Shown piece by piece: positions 8,258 through 15,228 of a stretch of DNA of 16,189 bases. This DNA is from JBAXRT01 sp037131065 (GTDB taxonomy: Bacteria > Bacteroidota > Bacteroidia > Bacteroidales > FEN-979): contig JBAXRT010000062.1 of the NCBI GenBank assembly GCA_037131065.1, positions 1-16,189 of the forward strand, in the 5' to 3' direction. Below the pieces are notes generated by a model. It saw only the letters and a program-made list of their open reading frames with translations, searched no databases and was not told the origin of the DNA. The number at the start of each line of letters is the position of its first letter. The stretch's first letter is position 1. The position numbers were made by a program, and so were the translations under genes.

Positions 8258-9436
8258 ATGGATATTGTCAGTTTTTTCGAACCGGTTGACCTGCACGAAT
8301 TAGATCTGCCTCCCGGGAGCGCAGGACAAAATCACATTGGCAACATTGTCAGGATTTTTTCAGATGTCAATGATTTTCCGGATTATCACACTGCAGAACT
8401 GGCGATTATCGGGGTCAGGGAAGAGAGAAATGCAGTCGAAAACAGTGGATGTGACATGGCGCCTGATCAGGTCAGAAAATTTCTTTATCACCTATATCCC
8501 GGACCCTATGACCTAAAATTGGTTGACCTGGGGAATATAAAAAAGGGACATGCCGTTTCTGATACCTATTTCGCGCTTAGTTCCGTGATTGCCGAGCTCA
8601 TCAGCAACAATGTCCTTCCCCTTATTATCGGAGGCAGCCAGGATCTGACCTATGCCAATTACCAGGCATACCAAAGCCTGGGACAAATAATCAATATTGT
8701 CGCCGTTGATTCGATGTTTGACCTTGGAAACTCCGAGCAGGATCTGAACTCACAGTCATATCTAAGCAGTATCATCCTTCACCAGCCCAACTACCTGTTT
8801 AACTATGCCAATATAGGGTATCAAACCTATTTTGTTGATCAGGATGCCCTTAAGCTCATGAAGAATCTCTTTTTTGACACCTACCGTCTGGGTATTGTAC
8901 GACAGAACCTGGAAGAGGTTGAACCCATTGTCCGCAATGCCGACCTGTTGAGTTTTGATATATCCTCGGTCAGACATTCCGATGCCCCGGGCAATTCAAA
9001 TACGACACCAAACGGATTTTATGGGGAAGAGGCCTGCCAAATTGTTCGGTATGCAGGATTAAGCGACAAACTGACCTCAATTGGATTTTATGAAGTAAAC
9101 CCCCGGGAAGACCGGAAAGGTCAGACCTCGCATCTCGTCGCACAGATGATCTGGTATTTTATTGATGGGTTTTACAACCGTGCTCATGATTTTCCATTCC
9201 GGAATGAGGAAGACTACCTGAAATACAGGGTAAGCATCAGCGATCATAAAGAAGAGATCGTATTTTTCAAGAGTAAGAAAAGTGATCGCTGGTGGATGGA
9301 GATCCCTCTGCCGATGGAACAAAGGATCAAGTATGAACGGCACTATCTTGTACCATGCTCCTATGCCGACTATCAATCAGCATGTAATAACGACATTCCG
9401 GATCGCTGGTGGATGGTCTACCAGAAACTGATGTGA
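8258..9436 (+). CDS. Ureohydrolase (arginase/formimidoylglutamase)-fold protein with degraded metal site
   Basis: This 392-residue protein has the ureohydrolase layout, but the usual manganese ligands are partly lost. GGDHS is GGSQD (125-129; His to Gln). DAHxD is DSMFD (151-155; both Asp kept, His to Met). The late DxD motif is DIS (234-236; second Asp to Ser, in SFDISSVRHSDAPG). Three of six canonical ligands are therefore missing, so normal arginase, agmatinase or formimidoylglutamase chemistry is unlikely. After the fold (to about 300) comes an extension of about 80 residues with DRWWM at both 343-347 and 382-386. It begins 9 bp after topA and is probably co-transcribed with it. A regulatory, binding or structural role is inferred; automatic annotation would probably call it formimidoylglutamase. 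Confidence 0.85.
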   Translation: MDIVSFFEPVDLHELDLPPGSAGQNHIGNIVRIFSDVNDFPDYHTAELAIIGVREERNAVENSGCDMAPDQVRKFLYHLYPGPYDLKLVDLGNIKKGHAVSDTYFALSSVIAELISNNVLPLIIGGSQDLTYANYQAYQSLGQIINIVAVDSMFDLGNSEQDLNSQSYLSSIILHQPNYLFNYANIGYQTYFVDQDALKLMKNLFFDTYRLGIVRQNLEEVEPIVRNADLLSFDISSVRHSDAPGNSNTTPNGFYGEEACQIVRYAGLSDKLTSIGFYEVNPREDRKGQTSHLVAQMIWYFIDGFYNRAHDFPFRNEEDYLKYRVSISDHKEEIVFFKSKKSDRWWMEIPLPMEQRIKYERHYLVPCSYADYQSACNNDIPDRWWMVYQKLM

Positions 9437-9458
9437 TCGAATCACCAGATCATTCTTC

Positions 9459-10010
9459 TCATTTAAGTCTTCCGGGATTTGCCGAAATAAAATCTTTCCA
9501 GCCACCGAATTTTGCCCCACTGGATATAGAATCCTTTTGAAAAAAATGACACACGGCAACGGCTAAGGCATCGGTCGCATCGAGGGTTTCAGGAACCTCT
9601 TTTATTAAAAGAATTCTTTGTAACATCGATGCCACCTGTTCTTTTGATGCACCACCCTTTCCAGTGATTGATTGTTTAATTCTCCTGGGAGAGTATTCGA
9701 ATATTGGTATCGATTTTGAGAGCGCCGCTGAAATCGCAACTCCCTGTGCACGTCCTAGTTTCAGCATAGACTGGACATTTTTTCCGAAGAAAGGGGCTTC
9801 AATTGCCAGTTCATCCGGCTTATATTGATCTGTCAGGGAAATGACTCGTTCAAAAATTATTTTTAGCCGTAAATAATGATCATCGTATTTGCTTAATTTT
9901 AGCGCGCCAAGGGTAAGCAATTCCATTCTGGGGGCAGATACAGATATAACGCTGTACCCCATAATGGTTGTTCCCGGATCAATACCTAATATGATGCGTT
10001 CTCTTGACAT
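9459..10010 (-). CDS. ruvC: Crossover junction endodeoxyribonuclease RuvC
   Basis: This 183-residue Holliday junction resolvase has the four acidic catalytic residues of the RNase H-like fold: D11 (LGIDPGTTIMGY), E71 (LAIEAPFFGKN), D144 and D147 (LDATDALAVAVCH). It nicks Holliday junctions symmetrically, normally together with RuvAB, which are not in this window. It converges with the ureohydrolase-like gene (22 bp between stop codons) and diverges from the flippase-like gene. Its ATG at 10008-10010 is 5 bp from the neighbour's ATG, so its promoter must lie inside that gene. I see no clear TAnnTTTG for it. Confidence 0.97.
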   Translation of the reverse strand: MSRERIILGIDPGTTIMGYSVISVSAPRMELLTLGALKLSKYDDHYLRLKIIFERVISLTDQYKPDELAIEAPFFGKNVQSMLKLGRAQGVAISAALSKSIPIFEYSPRRIKQSITGKGGASKEQVASMLQRILLIKEVPETLDATDALAVAVCHFFQKDSISSGAKFGGWKDFISANPGRLK

Positions 10011-10015
10011 TTAAA

Positions 10016-11044
10016 ATGAAAAATCCATTAAAAGTAGGCAAAATCCTTAACAGGCTCATACAGTTTGTCATTTTGGTCGGGACCTATTTGTTCATGTACA
10101 AGCAGATTTTCCACAAGACCAATCTCCCTGGTTTAATCAAAACGCTTGAAGACGATTTTTCCAAACCCGGGTTCATTTCACAACTATCTTTTGTCGTCCT
10201 CCTCATGTTTGTTAACTGGTCGCTTGAAAGCCTGAAATGGCAACTGCTGATCAGGAAGATTGAAAATATAAGTTTTTTCAAATCCGTGCAGGCCGTACTG
10301 ACCGGAGTTAGTGTAAGCTCATTTACGCCCAACCGAATAGGAGAATACCTCGGGAGGGTTTTTATTCTTCGGAAAGCCAGTCATATAGAAGGAATCCTTA
10401 TTACGATCCTTGGCAGTATGTGCCAATTGATGGTTACAATTGTTGCAGGATCAACCACCTTCCTGATCTTCCTGCCGCGGTACTTCTCGAATACAATATA
10501 TGCAAACGGCTATATGTATTACGGTCTTATTTTTCTGATTTTATTGCTGGACCTTTTACTTATCGGCCTCTTGTTTAATTTATCATTCATCAGTAATCTG
10601 AAAAAATTGCTTTTCAGGGATAGATTGAAAAAATTCCAGGAGCATTTAAAGGTTTTGTCTTTTTACAAAGGTTCTGAAATATTAATTGTGATTTTACTCA
10701 GCAGCCTCCGTTATCTTATTTTCTCCTCCCAGTTCTATCTTCTTCTGAGGCTTTTCGGTATAGAGGTCCCGGTTTTTGATGCCCTCATGCTCATCTCGAT
10801 GATCTATTTTATTATGGCGGTTATCCCCACAATTGCATTAACAGAACTGGGGATCCGCGGTTCTGTTGCCATCTATTTTTTCGGAATGTACCTCTCCAGG
10901 TTTTACCCCGTTACTCCGGAGATGAATCTCGGGATCTTTTCTGCCTCGACCCTTTTATGGATGATAAATCTAGGAATTCCTGCACTGGCAGGAACCATCT
11001 TTGTTTTTCGTTTGCAGTTCTTCAGAAAATCAAACACGAAGTAA
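10016..11044 (+). CDS. LPG-synthase-TM/UPF0104 family membrane protein (flippase-like)
   Basis: From the ATG at 10016 the protein has 342 residues with roughly eight membrane segments and no soluble domain. Family-like blocks are NWSLESLKWQLL, SVSSFTPNRIGEYLGRVF and, near the C-terminus, IPTIALTELGIRGSVAI, resembling the LPG_synthase_TM (PF03706) family. Members with the soluble MprF domain make and flip lysyl-phosphatidylglycerol. Stand-alone members such as this one are thought to move or handle polyprenyl or glyco-lipids. The reading frame extends upstream to a TTG at 10004 overlapping ruvC, but the ATG is the simpler start. It is followed after 7 bp by a membrane glycosyltransferase, suggesting a joint role in lipid or envelope glycoconjugate assembly. 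The exact substrate is unknown. Confidence 0.88.
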   Translation: MKNPLKVGKILNRLIQFVILVGTYLFMYKQIFHKTNLPGLIKTLEDDFSKPGFISQLSFVVLLMFVNWSLESLKWQLLIRKIENISFFKSVQAVLTGVSVSSFTPNRIGEYLGRVFILRKASHIEGILITILGSMCQLMVTIVAGSTTFLIFLPRYFSNTIYANGYMYYGLIFLILLLDLLLIGLLFNLSFISNLKKLLFRDRLKKFQEHLKVLSFYKGSEILIVILLSSLRYLIFSSQFYLLLRLFGIEVPVFDALMLISMIYFIMAVIPTIALTELGIRGSVAIYFFGMYLSRFYPVTPEMNLGIFSASTLLWMINLGIPALAGTIFVFRLQFFRKSNTK

Positions 11045-11051
11045 ACCTGCC

Positions 11052-12209
11052 ATGATTTTTTTTGAAATATTCATGATTGTGTCTGTTTTTCTGACAACAG
11101 TATATGTTGTATTTATTCTTTTTTTTAACAGGGGATTATCAAAAACATTAAGAATTAGGACTGTAAGAAAAACAAAGCCTTCAATACGGATTTCTGTTGT
11201 CATTCCGGTCCGCAACGAAGCCTCATCCATTCTACACTGTCTTGAAGACCTGGCAAATCAGGACTATCCAAAAGAATTGTATGAAATAATTATAACTGAT
11301 GATTTTTCCGAAGATAATACTTTACGGATTGTTCAGTCATATATTGAAAAAAGCAAGGACCGCACTTTATTATTAATCCGGCCAGGGAATGAGAATCCGG
11401 AAAGGACCGGAAAGAAGTGGGCTATTTCAAGGGCTGTCGAGAAGGCCGGCGGGGAGCTGATCATGACTACCGATGCGGATACGATCCATGGAAAATCATG
11501 GATCTCTTCCTTTGTTTTTCTTTACAATTCCTTCAGACCACAGATGATCCTGGGGCCAGTGGCCTTCCACCGGGAAGAGACGCTTTTGCAAAAAATACAG
11601 TCACTCGAATTCATGGGAATTATGGCGGTTACGGCCGGATCGGCATGGTTTAATATACCCCTGATGTGTAACGGGGCAAGCCTCGGTTTTACAAAAGAGG
11701 CCTTCATTAAAACCGGAGGATATGGCGATAATTTTGGTTTCGCTTCCGGGGATGATATGTTCCTGCTAACCAATATCATCCGACACTATAAACCGGGTTC
11801 CGTGTTATTTGCAGGTGATCCGCATGCACTGACACTAACAGTGGCAGAGCGGTCTTGGAATGGATTTATAAATCAGAGAATCAGGTGGATATCTAAAAAT
11901 CGTGGTTATTCCGACCCATGGATCAGGATGTTTTCGTTACTAACATGGACGGTAAATTTTCTTTTACTTGGTGGTATTTTCCTTGGGATCGCCGTCCCAC
12001 AAATACTTTATTTGACCCTCGTTTTATGGTTTGGGAAAATACTCTCCGAATATATCCTGGTTTCGAAGATGGCGGAATTTCTCGATAAAAAATACATGAC
12101 CGGTTACTATTTTATTGCCCAGGTATTCCAGCTGTTTTATGTAACCATCCTCGGGATTCTCGGGAATTTTCTTCCTTACCGGTGGAAAGGGAGGAGGATC
12201 AGAAAGTAA
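11052..12209 (+). CDS. Membrane-bound processive-type glycosyltransferase family 2
   Basis: This 385-residue protein has an N-terminal membrane helix (about 5-25), a GT-A domain, and two to three C-terminal membrane helices (about 295-320 and 350-372). GT2 motifs are visible: VVIPVRNEAS (about 49-58), DD at 83-84, the metal-binding DAD at 141-143, GDD at 233-235 (usual ED position), and QRIRW at 275-279, the Q-x-x-R-W signature of processive synthases and related transferases. It would transfer a sugar from an activated donor at the inner membrane, probably to a lipid or growing chain. An upstream frame-compatible start at 11001 lies inside the preceding gene and is not needed. Its stop codon directly abuts the ispD stop on the other strand. 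Confidence 0.93.
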   Translation: MIFFEIFMIVSVFLTTVYVVFILFFNRGLSKTLRIRTVRKTKPSIRISVVIPVRNEASSILHCLEDLANQDYPKELYEIIITDDFSEDNTLRIVQSYIEKSKDRTLLLIRPGNENPERTGKKWAISRAVEKAGGELIMTTDADTIHGKSWISSFVFLYNSFRPQMILGPVAFHREETLLQKIQSLEFMGIMAVTAGSAWFNIPLMCNGASLGFTKEAFIKTGGYGDNFGFASGDDMFLLTNIIRHYKPGSVLFAGDPHALTLTVAERSWNGFINQRIRWISKNRGYSDPWIRMFSLLTWTVNFLLLGGIFLGIAVPQILYLTLVLWFGKILSEYILVSKMAEFLDKKYMTGYYFIAQVFQLFYVTILGILGNFLPYRWKGRRIRK

Positions 12210-12881
12210 TCAGCCATTCGAAGAGAATAGAGCTTCTGCAATGAGGAGATCTTCGGGAGAGGTTATCTTTATATTTTTCTTCAGTCCATCGACCAGGTTG
12301 ATCTTTTCCCCGATACTTTCCATTACCGTTGCATCGTCAGTGAAGGTCTCCTGATAAGTCTGGTCGTAAGCTCTTTTTAATTTTTTCGATTCAAAAACCT
12401 GAGGAGTCTGTACAAAACGAAAACGGTTCCTGTTCTCAGGCCGGTTCTTATCACCATCGATGAAACGGATCGAATCACAGACAGGTAATACGGGTACGGC
12501 ATTTCCCTTTCTGCCGGCCGTGTCAAAACAATAATTGATGAATTCGGCCGTAATCAGTGGCCTTACCCCATCGTGGATGGCAACCAAACCATCTTCACCG
12601 ACATATTGCAAGGCACTTTTAACCGAATAAAATCTGGTTTCTCCACCCGGAACAACGTGGTGTTTTATTGTTCTCGCGTAGTGTCCTTGAAGGTTCTCCC
12701 AATCATGAAAGAGAGCAACAGGTAAAACAACGATCAATTCGATTTCGGGATCGGCTTCATGAAAAGTGTTGAGACAATGTAGCAAAAGGGGTGAGCCGGC
12801 AAGCAAAAGAAACTGCTTTGGGACTGCAGTTTTCATACGGGTTCCCGAACCGCCTGCAACGATGACGGCGAATTTTTTCAA
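12210..12881 (-). CDS. ispD: 2-C-methyl-D-erythritol 4-phosphate cytidylyltransferase
   Basis: This 223-residue protein is of normal IspD length. The nucleotide-binding loop is VAGGSGTRM (about 8-16), with Lys22 in PKQF. IHDGVRPLI, FRFVQTPQVF and TDDATVME are IspD signatures. It condenses CTP with methylerythritol phosphate in the non-mevalonate isoprenoid pathway in the cytoplasm. The start is 15 bp after the queA stop, so the two probably share the queA promoter. There is no intergenic base and no terminator between it and the convergent glycosyltransferase gene. The cytidylyltransferase TarI is related, but the overall motif set favours IspD. Confidence 0.93.
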   Translation of the reverse strand: MKKFAVIVAGGSGTRMKTAVPKQFLLLAGSPLLLHCLNTFHEADPEIELIVVLPVALFHDWENLQGHYARTIKHHVVPGGETRFYSVKSALQYVGEDGLVAIHDGVRPLITAEFINYCFDTAGRKGNAVPVLPVCDSIRFIDGDKNRPENRNRFRFVQTPQVFESKKLKRAYDQTYQETFTDDATVMESIGEKINLVDGLKKNIKITSPEDLLIAEALFSSNG

Positions 12882-12896
12882 AAGGTTGGATAAATG

Positions 12897-13946
12897 TTAA
12901 AGGATAAGCATCGGGTTGCCATAAGTAAAGAACTTGTATTTCTTTTCAACAGCAACTTCATAAGCTTTCATAAGAAAATCATAGCCGGCAAATGCAGCAA
13001 CGAGCATCATCATTGGAGATTGGGGAAGATGCAGGTTTGTTACCATCGCATTCGCTATGCTGAATTCATAAGGTGGGAAGATAAACCTGTTTGTCCAGCC
13101 TTTATAAGGTTTAAGCATGCCGGAAATAGTGACGGATGATTCAATCGCCTTCATGGAGGTAGTCCCAATGGCAACCACCTTTTTCCGGTCCGATTTTGCC
13201 CGGTTTACAATTTCAGCAGTCTCCGGTTCGATGATAACCTCTTCAGAGTCCATTTTATGTTTTGTGAGGTCCTCAACATCGATGGTGCGAAAATTTCCAA
13301 GGCCAAGATGTAAAGTGATTTCTGCAAAACTGACGCCCTGGAGTTCAAGACGTTTCATTATCTCTCGCGTAAAATGGAGGCCTGCAGTAGGTGCTGCAAC
13401 GGCGCCCTCGTGCTTTGCAAAAATTGTCTGGTAACGCTCATCATCCTCGGCAGTAACAGGCCTGTTGTGGATTTTCGGAAGGGGAGTCTGGCCAAGACGC
13501 TGAATGGTCTTTTTAAATTCCTCATAAGGACCGTCAAAGAGGAAGCGGATGGTTCGCCCACGCGAGGTGGTGTTGTCGATTACTTCAGCCACCAGTGAGT
13601 CATCATCGCCAAAATAGAGCTTGTTCCCGATCCTTATTTTCCTGGCGGGATCAACCAGGACATCCCATAATCTGGATTCACGGTTTAATTCCCTGAGCAG
13701 GAAGACCTCGATTTTTGCACCTGTTTTCTCTTTCTCACCAAAAAGGCGTGCTGGAAAAACTTTTGTGTTATTGATGATAAAGACATCTCCATCACCGAAA
13801 TAGCTCAGAATGTCTTTGAAGTGAGCGTGCTGGATCGTTTGAGTTTTCCTGTCCAGAACCATCATATGAACGTCATCCCTGTGCTTTGGAGGATGATCGG
13901 CAATAAGTTCCTGGGGCAGGTGAAATCGAAATTGGGATAACTTCAT
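12897..13946 (-). CDS. queA: S-adenosylmethionine:tRNA ribosyltransferase-isomerase
   Basis: This 349-residue protein converts preQ1 at tRNA position 34 to epoxyqueuosine, using the ribosyl part of SAM. Recognisable QueA blocks are FHLPQELIADHP at the N-terminus, NNTKVFPARLFGEK, GAKIEVFLL, AAPTAGLHFT, VVAIGTTSMKAIES, and near the C-terminus VTNLHLPQSPMMMLVAAFAGYD. The conserved FIYPGY-type block appears as FIFPPYEF. It starts at the cat at 13944-13946 and leads a likely queA-ispD operon behind a well-formed Bacteroidota promoter. Confidence 0.97.
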   Translation of the reverse strand: MKLSQFRFHLPQELIADHPPKHRDDVHMMVLDRKTQTIQHAHFKDILSYFGDGDVFIINNTKVFPARLFGEKEKTGAKIEVFLLRELNRESRLWDVLVDPARKIRIGNKLYFGDDDSLVAEVIDNTTSRGRTIRFLFDGPYEEFKKTIQRLGQTPLPKIHNRPVTAEDDERYQTIFAKHEGAVAAPTAGLHFTREIMKRLELQGVSFAEITLHLGLGNFRTIDVEDLTKHKMDSEEVIIEPETAEIVNRAKSDRKKVVAIGTTSMKAIESSVTISGMLKPYKGWTNRFIFPPYEFSIANAMVTNLHLPQSPMMMLVAAFAGYDFLMKAYEVAVEKKYKFFTYGNPMLIL

Positions 13947-13971
13947 AGGTCCTTGCGGTTAAAAAGGGCCG

Positions 13972-14002
13972 CAAAGGTAATGCTTTTTAGCCTAAAAGTC
14001 AA
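13972..14002 (-). promoter_or_regulatory. Bacteroidota-type promoter for queA-ispD
   Basis: On the minus strand TTG (14000-14002), 20 bases, then TACCTTTG (13972-13979). Both elements of the TTG / TAnnTTTG consensus are present with acceptable spacing. The ATG lies about 26 bases downstream of the -7 box. Confidence 0.65.
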
Positions 14003-14021
14003 GGGTTTTAAAACGGGAATG

Positions 14022-14675
14022 TCAGGAGCGGAACAGATCTGTTACCACTTCGCCTTCATTTATTTTCAAATGACAGGCATGGATCCCGGCGGTGCGTGCC
14101 CCATCAATATGCTGAAATGAATCGTCGATGAACAAGGTTTCTTGCGGGGATAAATTGCTGTCCCTGAGGACAAAATCAAATACTTCTTTTGCAGGTTTCT
14201 GCAAATGGATCTGAAAGGAAAAATATACCTTTTCAAACAGATCAGTAAAATCCCGATAGCCGAAACGGGAGGTGAAATCAGCCAGAAATTGTTTGTAATG
14301 GATCTCATTTGAGTTGCTGAGCAGAAAGATCCTGTATTCTTTACGTACTTCTTCAAGCAACCGGATCCTTTCCTCCGGGATTCCAAGAAGCAGTGCATTC
14401 CAGGCATTGTCGATCTCTTCGTCAGAAACACTTCTGGTGAAAAACTGTTTTAGGGATTCGTGGAATTGCTGCGGGGTCAGACTACCACGCTCAAGCATTC
14501 TGAAAAGATCATCCCTTTCTGTTACTGAATAATCTGAGGCAAAATTTTTCAATCCCATTTCAAAAAATTTTCTCTCCGTCCTTTTGATATCCAGATCACA
14601 CAATACACCACCAAAATCAAAAATGATGTTTTTGATTTTGGCATGAAAAGGAATTGATTCGATAAGTTTCGGCAT
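14022..14675 (-). CDS. HAD-superfamily hydrolase, YihX-like phosphatase
   Basis: From the ATG at 14673-14675 the protein has 217 residues. HAD motif I is IIFDFGGVLCDLD with nucleophile D20; the usual Asp at +2 is Gly22, as in the YihX group (FDLGNV). Motif II is LLSNSN (S120), motif III is LQKP (K160), and motif IV is LFIDDSF (D184, D185). The cap domain lies between motifs I and II. YihX relatives dephosphorylate sugar phosphates such as glucose 1-phosphate, but the substrate here is unknown. The frame stays open upstream to 14789. Starting there would run across the tRNA promoter into the tRNA gene, and the N-terminal extension has no family match, so the inner ATG is preferred. Confidence 0.88.
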   Translation of the reverse strand: MPKLIESIPFHAKIKNIIFDFGGVLCDLDIKRTERKFFEMGLKNFASDYSVTERDDLFRMLERGSLTPQQFHESLKQFFTRSVSDEEIDNAWNALLLGIPEERIRLLEEVRKEYRIFLLSNSNEIHYKQFLADFTSRFGYRDFTDLFEKVYFSFQIHLQKPAKEVFDFVLRDSNLSPQETLFIDDSFQHIDGARTAGIHACHLKINEGEVVTDLFRS

Positions 14676-14704
14676 TAGATAAGTGATTGACGGTGCTCTT
14701 GCTT

Positions 14705-14735
14705 TTGCAAAAGTGCAAAAATTTCCATAATTTTG
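14705..14735 (+). promoter_or_regulatory. Bacteroidota-type promoter for the tRNA gene
   Basis: TTG (14705-14707), 20 bases, then TAATTTTG (14728-14735). Both consensus parts are present at the same spacing as for queA. The tRNA begins 46 bases after the -7 box, leaving a leader of about 40 bases to be trimmed. Confidence 0.6.
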
Positions 14736-14781
14736 CGCCCCATAATTCGAATTTCGTAATACTATTGAACGGAATCGGATC

Positions 14782-14855
14782 GGGCCCATAGCTCAGACGG
14801 TTAGAGCAGTAGACTCATAATCTATTGGTCCCAGGTTCAAGTCCTGGTGGGCCCA
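14782..14855 (+). tRNA. tRNA with anticodon CAT (tRNA-Ile2 favoured, elongator tRNA-Met possible)
   Basis: The 74-base cloverleaf is complete. The acceptor is GGGCCCA/TGGGCCC with discriminator A855, the D arm GCTC/GAGC, the anticodon arm GTAGA-CTCATAA-TCTAT with anticodon CAT, and the T arm CCAGG-TTCAAGT-CCTGG. CCA is not encoded (CGA follows). It is not an initiator, since the acceptor 1-72 pair is matched. C4-G69 and C5-G68 pairs and overall likeness to E. coli tRNA-Ile2 (CAU, lysidine-modified, reading AUA) lean towards Ile2, but elongator Met cannot be excluded by eye. The last 15 bases plus one flanking base are duplicated 1150 bp downstream. Confidence 0.93.
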
Positions 14856-14856
14856 C
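14841..14856 (+). repeat. Left copy of tRNA 3'-end direct repeat (attL-like)
   Basis: GTCCTGGTGGGCCCAC, covering the 3' half of the T arm, the acceptor 3' strand, the discriminator and one flanking base. It is identical over 16 bases to 15991-16006. The flanks differ (GAAAC after this copy, TACAA after the other), so the repeat ends sharply one base beyond the tRNA. Confidence 0.9.
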
Positions 14857-14863
14857 GAAACAG

Positions 14864-14906
14864 AAACCATTAATAAATTGATTATCAATTGTTAATGGTT
14901 TTTTTT
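14864..14906 (+). terminator. Intrinsic terminator after the tRNA (island side)
   Basis: A 10-bp stem AAACCATTAA (14864-14873) / TTAATGGTTT (14892-14901) runs into eight T (14899-14906). The loop holds a further near-perfect inverted repeat, AATTGAT / ATCAATT. Confidence 0.85.
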
Positions 14907-14940
14907 ATCATTTCTACCCTTTTTTCTTTTAGGTGCATAA

Positions 14941-15021
14941 TTATTCCTTGATCAGACCTTTAAATTTATGACGTACATCGTATAATACTGGTGGGAGAAT
15001 CACTGAAAATACAAAACAGGT
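14941..15021 (-). pseudogene. Possible C-terminal scrap of an RND-type efflux transporter
   Basis: On the minus strand 26 codons are open between an in-frame TGA (15022-15024) and a TAA at 14941-14943. The peptide contains FVFSVILPPVLYDV followed by a basic, polar tail (RHKFKGLIKE). A hydrophobic stretch ending LPVLY-basic is typical of the last helix of RND permeases. There is no start and no more of the gene is detectable, so if real it is debris. Chance is quite possible over so short a length. Confidence 0.2.
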
Positions 15022-15032
15022 TCAAGGAAAAG

Positions 15033-15060
15033 TTGAAACTAAATAAAAAAACTATTTTTG
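15033..15060 (+). promoter_or_regulatory. Bacteroidota-type promoter inside the mini-island
   Basis: TTG (15033-15035), 17 bases, then TATTTTTG (15053-15060), a full match to TAnnTTTG. Expected transcription start is around 15067. That is 18 bases before the leader ORF at 15085 and about 160 bases before the main gene at 15229. Confidence 0.55.
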
Positions 15061-15084
15061 TGTAACACTTATCAAAGTAAAGAA

Positions 15085-15153
15085 ATGTTCGTTCTTTTTA
15101 AAGGGACCCGCTGGGATAGGATCCATCCACAAACAACGGGGCAGGCAGGGTGA
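15085..15153 (+). CDS. 22-codon leader ORF, in frame with the downstream membrane protein gene
   Basis: An ATG at 15085 preceded by a purine-rich AAAGTAAAGAA starts a 22-residue ORF (MFVLFKGTRWDRIH... ending TTGQAG) that stops at TGA 15151-15153. It is placed just as expected for the first ORF after the promoter at 15033-15060. It is in the same frame as the 180-residue gene, and the 25 codons between its stop and that gene's ATG are also open. It may be a leader peptide, or the original start of a longer protein now interrupted by a nonsense codon. No homology is recognised. Confidence 0.35.
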   Translation: MFVLFKGTRWDRIHPQTTGQAG

Positions 15154-15228
15154 TTATACGCAGCGACGCAAGGTGGTAATTTAGGTGGAATACCAAAAAA
15201 CATCACTAACAACTTTATTAGTTCTATT

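Noticed and set aside
8258..9436. Straightforward formimidoylglutamase or arginase call
   Set aside because: Three of the six metal ligands are substituted, so the enzymatic label is not supported by the sequence.
9433..9445. GTGAT-CGA-ATCAC hairpin between the ureohydrolase-like gene and ruvC as a terminator
   Set aside because: The stem is only 5 bp, overlaps the stop codon and has no T tract, so it is too weak to call.
10004..10015. TTG start for the flippase-like gene overlapping ruvC
   Set aside because: An ATG 12 bases downstream gives a normal protein start; the TTG extension adds only four residues.
14676..14789. N-terminal extension of the HAD phosphatase
   Set aside because: It overlaps the tRNA promoter and the tRNA 5' end and adds sequence with no HAD character; the inner ATG places motif I at a normal position.
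15081..15103. AAAGAA...TTCTTTTT hairpin in the cargo-gene leader as an attenuator
   Set aside because: The stem is short and AT-only, with no competing structure that I could establish.
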